A stretch of 28,582 bases of DNA from an uncultured Methylococcaceae bacterium (lineage in GTDB: Bacteria > Pseudomonadota > Gammaproteobacteria > Methylococcales > Methylomonadaceae): positions 1 through 28,582 of the forward strand of contig CAIVAH010000182.1 in assembly GCA_903903765.1 (NCBI GenBank), read 5' to 3'. Shown here in pieces: positions 8,466-16,238 of the stretch (position 1 is its first letter; every line of letters begins with the position of its first letter). The position numbers and the translations under genes were made by a program. The notes beneath the pieces were generated by a model, which was given only the letters and a program-made list of their open reading frames with translations, did no database searches and was not told where the DNA came from.

Positions 8466-10076
8466 ATGACTTCATCAACACAAATTAACACGAATAGTTT
8501 ATTAAATAAGCAACCTGTTTTATTAGGACTTTGGGTTACTGCCATTATATTGGTGGTGGTAACCTTTATAAGTAGTTTGAAGATAATGGTTAAGGTGTGG
8601 ATCGATGTTGAAGAGTATGGGCATGGTTTTTTTATACCAGTGATCACCGCTTATTTTTTGTGGATACGTCGCAGTGAATTAAAGTTTGTAGAGGATTTAA
8701 AAGCGGCAATCCCCGGTTTAAGTATAGTCTCATTAGGCTTGGTCTTAGGCTTTCTGGGCGGATTGGCGACCATGAAAACATTAGAACAATATGCATTTAT
8801 AATGTGTCTATTTGGTATTTTTACCATGGCTTTTGGATGGAAAGCATTAAAAATTGGTGGCATTCCTCTGCTGTTTCTAATTTTTATGGTGCCGTTTCCA
8901 AACTTTATTTTGAATAATTTATCGGCTAAGTTGCAGTTGATCTCTTCCTGGTTAGGTGTGGAGTTTATCAGAGCTTGTGACATCATGGTTTACCTTGAAG
9001 GTAACGTGATCGATTTAGGGGTTTACAAATTACAAGTGGTTGATGCTTGTAGTGGTTTGCGTTATTTATTTCCGTTGGCTAGTTTGTCCTTTTTGTGCGC
9101 TTATTTATTTAAAGGGCCAGTTTGGCAGAAGTTCCTAATCTTTTTATCGTCTGCTCCACTCACAATTTTCATGAATAGTTTTCGCATCGGAGTGATTGGT
9201 ATCTTGGTTGATAACTGGGGGACTGATATGGCGGAGGGTTTCTTACATGATTTTGAAGGCTGGATAGTGTTTTTATTATGTATGGCGCTGTTATTTGTCG
9301 AAATGTGGTTGTTTTCTCGATTAAATGGGGCAAAGTTAGCGTTTAGCGAGTTGGTTTTAATACCAACTGAATGGTTGAGTGAAGGCGAACATGCTAACCC
9401 TAAGGCTGTATTGACCAAAGCATTATTCATTTTGTTGGGTGTGTTGTTTGTTACAGCAGTTGGATTTAATTACATACAAGAGCGAGAAGATATTATTCCG
9501 GTTCGTAAACCGTTTTTAAATTTCCCATTACAACTTGCTAAATGGCAAGGTAGAAACGAATATTTGGATCAATTTTATCTAAAAGAATTAAAGTTGACGG
9601 ATTACGCTATCATTAATTATGTCCAGCAAGACACAGGTGCAAGCGTTAATTTTTACAGTGCTTACTATCAAGCGCAACGTCGGGGGGTTGCCGTCCATTC
9701 GCCTAAAGGCTGTATGCCGGGAGGTGGTTGGGAAATGACGGATATTAGTCAATTGAACTTGCCTGAAATACCGTTAGATGGAATGCCTTTAAATGTAAAT
9801 CGTGTTGTTATTCAAAAGGGCTCTAGCAAACAATTAGTGTATTATTGGTTTCAACAACGCGGTCGATCAATTACTAATGAGTACTTAGTAAAATGGTATT
9901 TGTTTACTGACGCTTTAAGCATGAATCGTACTGATGGATCCTTAATTAGATTGGTTACTGGTGTAGGTGAGACCGAAGATTTAAAGTTTGCTGATCAACG
10001 CTTGCAAACTTTTATGAAAGATTTAGTGCAACAATTACCTGATTATATTCCCGGTAAAAATATCGAAACAAAGTAA
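8466..10076 (+). CDS. xrtD: Exosortase fused to an EpsI domain, XrtD type (VPLPA-CTERM specific)
   Basis: A 536-residue polytopic inner-membrane protein. Residues 1-285 form the exosortase domain, with about eight hydrophobic segments and the transpeptidase-like catalytic residues: Cys195 in VVDACSGLRYL, Arg240 in MNSFRIGVIG and His261 in GFLHDFEGW. After a hydrophobic segment at about 316-336 comes an EpsI (DUF3485) domain with the signature HSPKGCMPGGGW at 411-422. Fusion of the two domains is typical of XrtD. It cleaves C-terminal sorting tails and probably transfers the protein to a surface acceptor; the VPLPN-tailed protein encoded nearby is a fitting substrate. The start was set at ATG 8466 because the 26 extra codons from a TTG at 8388 do not resemble the family and overlap a probable -10 box. 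The name XrtD is inferred from the fusion and the VPLP partner. Confidence 0.88.
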   Translation: MTSSTQINTNSLLNKQPVLLGLWVTAIILVVVTFISSLKIMVKVWIDVEEYGHGFFIPVITAYFLWIRRSELKFVEDLKAAIPGLSIVSLGLVLGFLGGLATMKTLEQYAFIMCLFGIFTMAFGWKALKIGGIPLLFLIFMVPFPNFILNNLSAKLQLISSWLGVEFIRACDIMVYLEGNVIDLGVYKLQVVDACSGLRYLFPLASLSFLCAYLFKGPVWQKFLIFLSSAPLTIFMNSFRIGVIGILVDNWGTDMAEGFLHDFEGWIVFLLCMALLFVEMWLFSRLNGAKLAFSELVLIPTEWLSEGEHANPKAVLTKALFILLGVLFVTAVGFNYIQEREDIIPVRKPFLNFPLQLAKWQGRNEYLDQFYLKELKLTDYAIINYVQQDTGASVNFYSAYYQAQRRGVAVHSPKGCMPGGGWEMTDISQLNLPEIPLDGMPLNVNRVVIQKGSSKQLVYYWFQQRGRSITNEYLVKWYLFTDALSMNRTDGSLIRLVTGVGETEDLKFADQRLQTFMKDLVQQLPDYIPGKNIETK

Positions 10077-10148
10077 CGTAGTTTGATTTATCCAGTTTAG
10101 AGCTAGTCTTGAAATATTGGTTACCAGAGTAAATAATTAACAAAGGGG

Positions 10149-10176
10149 TTGAAATTTTTATTGGTTAGGTTACAAT
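10149..10176 (+). promoter_or_regulatory. Promoter of the tRNA-Ser gene
   Basis: TTGAAA at 10149-10154 and TACAAT at 10171-10176 with a 16-bp spacer; the tRNA begins 12 bp after the -10 hexamer. Confidence 0.6.
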
Positions 10177-10187
10177 GTACGGCTTGT

Positions 10188-10277
10188 GGAGAGGTGGCTG
10201 AGCGGCCGAAAGCGGCGGTCTTGAAAACCGTTGAGGGTTGATCCCCTCCCAGGGTTCGAATCCCTGCTTCTCCGCCA
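10188..10277 (+). tRNA. tRNA-Ser (anticodon UGA)
   Basis: A 90-nt class II tRNA. The 7-bp acceptor stem is GGAGAGG with CTTCTCC, followed by discriminator G and an encoded CCA. The D-arm starts TGGCTGAGCGG, the anticodon loop CTTGAAA gives anticodon TGA, a long variable arm (GAGGGTTGATCCCCTC) is characteristic of tRNA-Ser, and the T-arm reads CAGGGTTCGAATCCCTG. A leftward frame crossing this gene is not a real protein. Confidence 0.97.
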
Positions 10278-10289
10278 TGAATATAAGAT

Positions 10290-10323
10290 AACCGATTGTT
10301 TCTATGAGATAATCGGTTTTTTT
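10290..10323 (+). terminator. Rho-independent terminator after tRNA-Ser
   Basis: Stem AACCGATT (10290-10297) with AATCGGTT (10311-10318), 13-nt loop, followed by a T-run to 10323. It ends the tRNA transcript and also separates it from the convergent Nudix gene. Confidence 0.85.
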
Positions 10324-10393
10324 ATGTCTGCTTGCACCACCTTTGATGCTGGCTTTAGCTGGACAACTTCTAGCTAAAAAGTGTTTCAAGTTG

Positions 10394-10867
10394 TTAAAGA
10401 TGTTCGAAATAATCTTTAGTAAAACGATGCACAGACTGGCTATTCTTTATACTCGTTAAATCCCACCACTGGTATTGACCATGCTGATCTTGAGGGGGGG
10501 AAATTGAGTCTTTTGATGCGATATCAAGGCAATAGGCGATAACAACGTAATGCGTAGAACTATCAGTTTGCTCCGCTCCAAATTGACTATCTTCATAAAA
10601 ATGCTCGTAAACCCCTAAAAATGCAGCATCAGATCTATTAAAAACCATGCCTAACTCGGCTTTCGTTATACGCATAAAAGCGGCATCCAGCGCTTCATTT
10701 TTATAGACACGACCACCTGGTACAAACCAAAAGCCTTGCGCGGGTCGATTTAAGCGTTCGCCGAGTAAAATTTGTTGATCTGCAGATCTTAAAATCAAAT
10801 CAATTGAAATTAAAGGCGCAGCAGCGACCACCTGACTAAAAACACTGGGTGTTAAAAAACCGGTCAT
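10394..10867 (-). CDS. gmm: GDP-mannose mannosyl hydrolase (Nudix family, NudD/Gmm-like)
   Basis: A 157-residue Nudix protein. The stretch RLNRPAQGFWFVPGGRVYKN at about 38-57 and ALDAAFMRITKAELG just after it give the modified Nudix box of GDP-mannose mannosyl hydrolases, in which the usual REUxEExGU is replaced (R-x-T-x-x-E-L-G). The length matches the family (about 150-160). The enzyme hydrolyses GDP-mannose or GDP-glucose to GDP and sugar and so tunes the nucleotide-sugar pool for polysaccharide synthesis, in keeping with the flanking exopolysaccharide genes. It starts 19 bp after envZ and is probably the third gene of the ompR-envZ transcript. Confidence 0.85.
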   Translation of the reverse strand: MTGFLTPSVFSQVVAAAPLISIDLILRSADQQILLGERLNRPAQGFWFVPGGRVYKNEALDAAFMRITKAELGMVFNRSDAAFLGVYEHFYEDSQFGAEQTDSSTHYVVIAYCLDIASKDSISPPQDQHGQYQWWDLTSIKNSQSVHRFTKDYFEHL

Positions 10868-10886
10868 ATTTTATGCTTACTCTGAT

Positions 10887-12203
10887 TTAGTTTTCTTCAG
10901 TTAATCCGATATAAGTGCTGAGTATTAACACCACTTCGGCGCCACCTTCAGGTTTATTTCGGAGGATTAATTCGGCTTCATGGAGTTTGGCAATTAATTG
11001 CACAATACGCAAACCTAGACCATTGAGTTCATTATGCTCTAAATTTAAGTCAGAATAACTGCTGAGTTCTTCAGTAGATAAGGGAAAGCCAGGGCCTTCA
11101 TCAGAGACGATTAACTGTATCTTGTCATCGATGCGTTCTGAGCTGATAGTAATGTTACCGCCGCCATGTTTAATACTATTATTAAGTAAATTATACAAAT
11201 AGCTTTTTAAAGCCATTGGTTTATAACGTGTTAGTGGTAAAGCGCCAAAGTACAGGCTGATTTTTACATTATAATTATTAAATTTATTTACTATATCAGT
11301 GATATACAACTGTAGATTACCAATTTGCCAGTGTTCGGTTTCTTCAATATTAAAGCGTGCTAACTCAATAAAGCGATGTAATACATCGTTCATTTCTACT
11401 ATATCTTCATAAATACTATTGATTAATTCGGTGTCTTCATGCTGCATAATTTTTGTGGCCATATGGACACGAGTTAACGGCGTTCTTAAATCATGAGAAA
11501 TGCTGGTCAGTAACACAGTTTGCTTATTGATCATCGCATCAATGTCTTGTTGCATTTGTGTTATGGCTAAACTGACATCACGAATTTCTTTGGGGCCACC
11601 GGAATCGATGTCAGCGATATTGATATCTTGTCCAATCAGTCGAACCTTTGTGGAGAGTTTTTTTAAGGCCCGATTTAAAAATCGGGAGGCAATAAAGGCC
11701 GAAATTAATGAAAACAAAACCGCTATCACTAAATAAACTATTAACATTTCTGTAATGGCTTTTCGGTAAATCTCTGGGATACCTAAAGAAAACTGTGGGG
11801 CTGCATGATGATGTAACCAGATTGTCTTTTCAGGCAGTTCTTGATAACTCATGGTAATGCGTTGGTTTGAGGCTTTTTGTAATGACTTATGCCATGCCTT
11901 GTACACACTAATATCGGGTAATTCTGCATGTGGTTCCAGCGTGTTCCATAACAGCGTGAGGCCCGTGTTTTGCTTTAAATGGTCTGCAAACCGGTTATTC
12001 TCATCTTTAAAACCCATAGCATCGAGTTCTTCGGCAAAATAGCCAACTGTTTGAGTCAGGTGGCCAAATTGTGGGCCTACTTGATTGCTTACATAGAGCG
12101 CAAAAAGAATCCTCATTAATATAACCATACTGATCATAACAACAAAGATTATTAAGAATAACCTTCCAAATAAGCTTTTGGGTAAGTATTTCATGGTTAT
12201 CAT
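10887..12203 (-). CDS. envZ: Sensor histidine kinase, EnvZ-like
   Basis: A 438-residue membrane histidine kinase. Transmembrane segments at about 13-37 and 153-173 bracket a periplasmic sensor region of about 115 residues; a HAMP segment follows at about 174-228. The dimerisation/phosphoacceptor motif SISHDLRTPLTR places His237. The ATPase domain shows an N box (YLYNLLNNSIKHGGG), a G1 box (VSDEGPGFP) and a G2 box (NGLGLRIV). It starts 9 bp after the ompR stop, so the two are translated together. The partner regulator is strongly OmpR-like, so EnvZ is the best name; the signal is presumably osmotic or envelope-related but cannot be read from the sequence. A second ATG three codons downstream is an equally possible start. 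Confidence 0.87.
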   Translation of the reverse strand: MITMKYLPKSLFGRLFLIIFVVMISMVILMRILFALYVSNQVGPQFGHLTQTVGYFAEELDAMGFKDENNRFADHLKQNTGLTLLWNTLEPHAELPDISVYKAWHKSLQKASNQRITMSYQELPEKTIWLHHHAAPQFSLGIPEIYRKAITEMLIVYLVIAVLFSLISAFIASRFLNRALKKLSTKVRLIGQDINIADIDSGGPKEIRDVSLAITQMQQDIDAMINKQTVLLTSISHDLRTPLTRVHMATKIMQHEDTELINSIYEDIVEMNDVLHRFIELARFNIEETEHWQIGNLQLYITDIVNKFNNYNVKISLYFGALPLTRYKPMALKSYLYNLLNNSIKHGGGNITISSERIDDKIQLIVSDEGPGFPLSTEELSSYSDLNLEHNELNGLGLRIVQLIAKLHEAELILRNKPEGGAEVVLILSTYIGLTEEN

Positions 12204-12212
12204 TTATTAGTA

Positions 12213-12932
12213 TTAAGCGGTGCTGGGTTGTTGAACCATAACATAACCGAGTTTTCTAACGGTTTGCAAATAAACAGGGTTGGTAGGGTCTTTTTCTAAT
12301 AATAGCCGTAAGCGATACATCTGGGTATCAATCGAGCGACAATCAACTGGACTGTCTTTACCTTTAATAAGATAGCTTAATTGCTCTCTGGAGAGGGGGT
12401 GACCGATATGTTGCGCTAATACTTTTAATAAAGAGAATTCGCCGGGGGCTAAATTTACCCTTTCGTCTTTAAAAAATACACAGCGTTGTGCTAAATCTAA
12501 GAGGTAATCTCCAAAGGGTATTTGATCGCTATTGGTATTGGGTATAGCAGTCGGTACGCGTGGGCGACGTCTTAAAATAGCTTGGATACGCGCAATTAAA
12601 ACGTCAGCATTAAACGGTTTGGTTAAAAAATCATCAGCACCACAGTCTAGGCCAGCAATCGAATTATTTTCGCTACCATTGGCGGTTAACATCAAAATAA
12701 GGGGGCTGTTTTCTTGTGCATGTAAGCGACGACACACGGATAAGCCGTCTTCACCGGGCATCATCCAATCTAAGATAATTAAATCATAAAAGGAGCGGGT
12801 TAATTTATAGTCCATTTGTTTGGCATCTTCGACACAGTCTACTTCATAGCCTTTAATAATTAAAAAGCGTTTTAAAAGTGCGCGTAACCGAGGATCGTCA
12901 TCAACAATTAAAAGTTTGGCAAGTGTTGTCAT
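12213..12932 (-). CDS. ompR: OmpR-like response regulator
   Basis: A 239-residue regulator, the same length as E. coli OmpR and similar along its whole length (VDDDPRLRALLKRFL near the start, LPGEDGLS-type loop, LSREQLSYLIKG in the DNA-binding domain). The receiver has the acidic pocket D11-D13, phosphoacceptor Asp55 in LILDW, Thr83 and Lys105. Residues about 135-233 form a winged-helix DNA-binding domain ending TVRKLGYVM. It is encoded just before envZ. The target genes cannot be deduced, but the neighbouring outer-membrane protein gene is a natural candidate. Confidence 0.9.
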   Translation of the reverse strand: MTTLAKLLIVDDDPRLRALLKRFLIIKGYEVDCVEDAKQMDYKLTRSFYDLIILDWMMPGEDGLSVCRRLHAQENSPLILMLTANGSENNSIAGLDCGADDFLTKPFNADVLIARIQAILRRRPRVPTAIPNTNSDQIPFGDYLLDLAQRCVFFKDERVNLAPGEFSLLKVLAQHIGHPLSREQLSYLIKGKDSPVDCRSIDTQMYRLRLLLEKDPTNPVYLQTVRKLGYVMVQQPSTA

Positions 12933-12950
12933 TTTGTCCTAAGTTAAATG

Positions 12951-12978
12951 CACTAGGCTGCCAAAAGGCAGCCTAGTG
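12951..12978 (-). terminator. Perfect hairpin between the cysteine-rich secreted protein gene and ompR
   Basis: CACTAGGCTGCC (12951-12962), loop AAAA, then GGCAGCCTAGTG (12967-12978): a perfect 12-bp GC-rich stem with a tetraloop. It lies 17 bp beyond the stop codon of the leftward upstream gene. No long T-run follows on the minus strand, so termination may be partial and some readthrough into ompR is possible. Confidence 0.65.
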
Positions 12979-12994
12979 GGTTGGTTAGCAGCGG

Positions 12995-14584
12995 TTATTT
13001 AAAGAATTTTGGAACAAGTTCAATATCGTTGGATGTTGTTATATATTGGTTAGGTGAAGTAACTGTAGTTGTGGAAGCTACAGCGTTTGCATTTTGGCGA
13101 TATCCACAAGGTGACCCAAAGTTCTGCACACAACCGCTAGGCGAAGCAACTAATTTTGAAGCTACCGTAGGTGGAAATTCATATGATTGTGAGAAACCCC
13201 TGAGGTATATGGTATAGCGATATGGGCTGGCGTAGGTGGTTAGTGAAAACATATCAGCAGTGGGTGAATCAAGGGGTATAAGGTTGACCCATGATTTTAT
13301 CACACTGCCGTAATACATCAGCCCCGGCCAGTTATAGTCATTAAACGTAATCAGTGCGGGTTTTCCAGCCGGGTCGGGAGTATTGTGAATATTAGCCGTC
13401 TCAAACGTAGAACAAATATATGGATCCTGGGTTTCACAGAACCATGTTGTTGGCAGATTCGTCACCCAAAGGACATCATTTGGATAATCGAAATTATTAC
13501 TTGCATAGGCAGAAGCGCTAGGATCGCTATTATGTGCATTAAACTTAGAGACATATTGTAAGGCCAGTGAATTTTGTAGTGCCGATTGAATAAAGGTAGC
13601 ATTGTTATTTGTGGAAAAAACTTGAGTCGCTGTTGATGTTAATCCAGATACTAAAGTTTTGTAAGATTGAGTATACCAGTCCCAAACAGTGAGTATATTA
13701 CTAGTTAAATCTGGATTATAACTCGCATAAAGATTTAATATGGGAGCACAATCAGTTAATGCTGTAGTCGCCGTTGCCGTAGTAAAACAAGTTTGTAAAT
13801 TGGTAACCATGGCATTTCTATCATCTCCATACACAGCAACCAGATTATTTGTAAGAGCAATAAGACTATCTATTTCCAAATATGGATCATACCCAGAATT
13901 AACTTTTAATGCGGCATTTAGTTTTGTTGCTTTAAACTTTAACGTATTTATTTGATTTAGAATGGTTAAATAAGTCATAATTTGATTTTTATAGCTCAGT
14001 AAGGCGCTGTTGGTGGTTAAAGAAAATGACGTCGTATTATTTAGCGCATTTGTTGCATCGCTAATGATGTTGCTAGGATCCATTACTGTTAAATACCCCA
14101 TAGCTGCTGAGGTGGCAGGTGCAGGTAAGGGTGTCGCTGTACCACTAACACCATCAGCAAATGTATGTAATATAGAAAATCCTTTAGCGGCATTACCTGT
14201 TACGTACAAATCAGTCGTAAATTGAGTATTAGCTTTATTTGCTTGTGCGCTTAGATTCGTTGTGAAAGCATTACAGGCAGACGTATCAAAGCCAGTAGTA
14301 CAAGCAGACAAATCATTATAAGTAGCAGTTCCAGTATAGTTACTGCTTCCTACCGCCGTATTCATGATATTGACTGCACCAGGTCCGCCACCGAGCATTC
14401 TAATTGAAAATGATATTTGTGCGCCACCCGAGGTATTTGTTTTTGCAGAGCTCACTGCTGCACTGAGTGAATTCAGGCCGTAACTTGCACTCATACTCGT
14501 TGAAATACTTGATGCTACTGATGTGGTTTGAGCATTCACTTGTAATTGACCCGATATTAACATGCCAGCATATTGGTTGGCCAC
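12995..14584 (-). CDS. Cysteine-rich, secreted-type protein of unknown function, N-terminus apparently lost
   Basis: A 529-residue frame from a GTG codon, rich in Ser, Thr, Ala and Asn, with evenly spaced cysteine pairs (ACTTGFDTSAC, WFCETQDPYICS, SGCVQNFGSPCG) typical of a disulphide-bonded exported protein. Yet no signal peptide is present. The frame stays open upstream of the GTG to 14653 and looks coding there (NAVTTNSFAGLCGDRFV), but no other start codon exists and a stop codon at 14654-14656 closes it. So either the 5' end was deleted, or translation reaches it from the preceding outer-membrane protein gene by a +1 shift. The F..LCGD.FV stretch faintly recalls the opening of large secreted proteins of unknown function; I would not assign a family. 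Probably a degraded or fused gene. Confidence 0.6.
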   Translation of the reverse strand: MANQYAGMLISGQLQVNAQTTSVASSISTSMSASYGLNSLSAAVSSAKTNTSGGAQISFSIRMLGGGPGAVNIMNTAVGSSNYTGTATYNDLSACTTGFDTSACNAFTTNLSAQANKANTQFTTDLYVTGNAAKGFSILHTFADGVSGTATPLPAPATSAAMGYLTVMDPSNIISDATNALNNTTSFSLTTNSALLSYKNQIMTYLTILNQINTLKFKATKLNAALKVNSGYDPYLEIDSLIALTNNLVAVYGDDRNAMVTNLQTCFTTATATTALTDCAPILNLYASYNPDLTSNILTVWDWYTQSYKTLVSGLTSTATQVFSTNNNATFIQSALQNSLALQYVSKFNAHNSDPSASAYASNNFDYPNDVLWVTNLPTTWFCETQDPYICSTFETANIHNTPDPAGKPALITFNDYNWPGLMYYGSVIKSWVNLIPLDSPTADMFSLTTYASPYRYTIYLRGFSQSYEFPPTVASKLVASPSGCVQNFGSPCGYRQNANAVASTTTVTSPNQYITTSNDIELVPKFFK

Positions 14585-14630
14585 AAATCGATCGCCACAA
14601 AGCCCAGCAAATGAGTTGGTAGTAACTGCA

Positions 14631-15326
14631 TTACGACCATATTGACTTAGTTGCTATATTGGCATGTGCTCCGCCCACAGGGTCATTAACGCCTGTCAGG
14701 TCGGGTATGTTCATATTTAGGCCATTGCCGTAATCACTGTAGATGTATTCGGTACGTACAGAGAGGTTGTCAAGCACGCCGTATTCAAGTCCGCCGCCCA
14801 GTACCCAAGCCGTTTGAGTGGTTGAGGTAGAGTAGGTGTTTTCGCTGTTGAGATCTTCATTTTCATAATGTAATCCCATGCTGGCAAAACTAACACCGGC
14901 GCTTATAAAGGGTAAAAAGCGATCGATGGCATAGCCCATACGCAGCTTCATAGAGCCTTGCAAGTTATTGCGTACGTTAAAGTGATCATAGGCATTAATT
15001 TCTGGGTATTCAGAAGTAAAGCTACTGTTGGTGTCTGGGTAGCTAAAATCGGCTTCAGCACCCACTACAATTTTATGCTCCAACTGATGTAAGTAGCCAA
15101 ATTGAAAGCCAGGGTTAACGTCGGTTGAATTCATTTTTTGTTGATAGGTGCCGCTTTCTGAAACAAAATTTTCTTGATTAGCGGTTAGGTTTGATTCTGT
15201 CCAAATGCTACCCAAGTTGATCCCAGCATAAGCGCCTGTCCAATTATAAGGGGCAGCGTGTTCCGCGGCTGTGGCTATATTGGATGTGGCCAGTAGTACG
15301 ATAATGCTATGACATAATTTTTTCAT
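14631..15326 (-). CDS. Opa/Omp25-like outer-membrane beta-barrel protein, C-terminal strand missing
   Basis: A 231-residue protein with signal peptide at 1-20 (cleavage near ATA-AEH). It then follows the pattern of small eight-stranded surface proteins: YNWTGAYAGINLGSIW at the first strand, PGFQFGYLHQLEHKIVVGAEADFSY, SMKLRMGYAIDRFLPFISAGVSF, and LSVRTEYIYSDYGNG. Family members usually close with a strand ending in an aromatic residue (such as G-V-N-Y-x-F); here the protein stops at ANIATKSIWS, before that strand. The following DNA continues in another frame into the cysteine-rich protein, which lacks its start. The ribosome site AAGGTGA lies 8 nt before the ATG, and a nine-C run (minus strand) lies further upstream in the leader. 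Probably truncated, hence possibly not well assembled in the membrane. Confidence 0.75.
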   Translation of the reverse strand: MKKLCHSIIVLLATSNIATAAEHAAPYNWTGAYAGINLGSIWTESNLTANQENFVSESGTYQQKMNSTDVNPGFQFGYLHQLEHKIVVGAEADFSYPDTNSSFTSEYPEINAYDHFNVRNNLQGSMKLRMGYAIDRFLPFISAGVSFASMGLHYENEDLNSENTYSTSTTQTAWVLGGGLEYGVLDNLSVRTEYIYSDYGNGLNMNIPDLTGVNDPVGGAHANIATKSIWS

Positions 15327-15354
15327 GAATAGAAGTCACCTTTTTAAATGTGGA

Positions 15355-15363
15355 GGGGGGGGG
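15355..15363. repeat. Homopolymer run of nine G (C on the minus strand)
   Basis: Nine consecutive G on the plus strand, 29 bp before the start codon of the leftward outer-membrane protein gene and upstream of its ribosome binding site. In AT-rich DNA such a run is striking and is the kind of tract that changes length by slippage. Confidence 0.9.
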
Positions 15364-15466
15364 TAGCTGTTTTTTTAATAGTTAAGCAAACTTAATAATC
15401 AGCACTAAGTCTGTTCTATTAAGTGCGTTCAAAATTACCATTTATGGCGGGATGATTCTATGTTTG

Positions 15467-15568
15467 GATTGTCAACAAATGTCACTGCAATTCGATGTGT
15501 TAGACAGAACTAATAAATGTGTATTGATAACTGATATTGAGGCGCTCTTGTGATATTTGTTGACAATT
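15467..15568. repeat. Inverted repeat with 19-bp arms, possible regulator-binding pair
   Basis: Left arm 15467-15485 (GATTGTCAACAAATGTCAC) and right arm 15550-15568 (GTGATATTTGTTGACAATT) are complementary at 17 of 19 positions across a 64-bp spacer. Each arm carries TTGACA, facing outward, so the arms might be -35 elements or repressor sites of divergent promoters; no good -10 boxes are evident at standard spacing. Confidence 0.6.
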
Positions 15569-15674
15569 AAGTGCTTGAATGGTTTCTCTGGCTGACATAG
15601 TATTCAAGTTGGTAATTTTTACCTTTATGAGTAGGGTGTTGCTTTAACATTTAATAACCAGTGTGTTAATAACT

Positions 15675-15989
15675 ATGAAATTAAGAGAACTGTGTAAAAA
15701 ACTGGAGAGTGTTTCATATTGCTGCGCTGATTGTGGGCATGAAGAAAATATTTCTGAATTAACGTGTGCGCATTGTCATAAACAAGGCACGGTGACTTTT
15801 GATAAAAGCAAAAACTACCCTGTGATTTGTGTAAGTTGTCGAGATAAAGGTCTTTATGTTAAGTGTTCGCAATGTCACGCAAGTATCTATTTTATGACGT
15901 TTAAAAAGAATTCTTTGCCATTAAGCGCTTTTGTTATATCGTCGTTACTGCTTATTGTTTTTCTAATAGGCTGGCATCAATTTGATTAA
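15675..15989 (+). CDS. Membrane-anchored protein with two zinc-ribbon-like CxxC pairs, function unknown
   Basis: A 104-residue protein from ATG 15675 (a GTG four codons earlier is possible). It shows four CxxC knuckles: CADC at about 17-20, CAHC at about 32-35, CVSC and CSQC further on, consistent with one or two zinc-ribbon modules. Residues about 83-100 form a single transmembrane helix (LSAFVISSLLLIVFLIGW), leaving the metal-binding part most likely in the cytoplasm. No clear Shine-Dalgarno sequence precedes either start. A hairpin with a T-run lies about 80 bp downstream. The role is unknown; membrane-tethered zinc ribbons can act in protein interaction or redox sensing, but nothing here decides it. 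Confidence 0.7.
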   Translation: MKLRELCKKLESVSYCCADCGHEENISELTCAHCHKQGTVTFDKSKNYPVICVSCRDKGLYVKCSQCHASIYFMTFKKNSLPLSAFVISSLLLIVFLIGWHQFD

Positions 15990-16071
15990 GTGTGCAAAAC
16001 TTTACCCGCGCAAATTATATTTATAGCTTTACTCAAGGTATTAGTAAGCTTATAAACACTTATCAGGAAAG

Positions 16072-16126
16072 CAGAAAACTATTTAGTATGCTTATTAAAT
16101 AGTTTTCTGTCGGACTTTTTTATTTT
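16072..16126 (+). terminator. Terminator-like hairpin after the zinc-ribbon gene
   Basis: CAGAAAACTATTTA (16072-16085) pairs perfectly with 16096-16109 around a 10-nt loop; a T-rich stretch (CTTTTTTATTTT) follows 6 nt later. It would end the rightward zinc-ribbon transcript. Confidence 0.65.
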
Positions 16127-16238
16127 AGTGGTGGGTATTTAACATGTGTGGGCTGGGAAAAGTATAAGGTGAAGGTACAATCTATTAGGCTACATCCCCT
16201 AACAATAAAGGTGTACTCCTAAACACAAATAGTAGCGC

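Larger units (their letters stand above)
15327..15674. other. Gene-free divergent regulatory region
   Basis: About 350 bp between the leftward outer-membrane protein gene and the rightward zinc-ribbon gene. It holds the G9/C9 run, AT-rich promoter-like DNA and a long-armed inverted repeat (each listed separately). A 33-codon rightward frame at 15452-15553 has no convincing ribosome site and is not called as a gene. Confidence 0.6.

Noticed and set aside
9101..9430. Leftward frame inside the exosortase gene
   Set aside because: It is a shadow of a strongly coding gene on the plus strand that carries all the catalytic motifs.
10165..10389. Leftward protein frame across the tRNA gene
   Set aside because: It crosses the whole tRNA-Ser gene and its terminator on the opposite strand, so it is a translation artefact.
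14400..14600. Leftward frame continuing from the end of the outer-membrane protein
   Set aside because: It is the outer-membrane protein's own frame after its stop codon; the composition is unlike a barrel strand and it overlaps the better coding frame of the cysteine-rich protein.
15452..15553. 33-codon rightward frame in the gap before the zinc-ribbon gene
   Set aside because: No usable ribosome site, and it overlaps both arms of the inverted repeat; too short to support.
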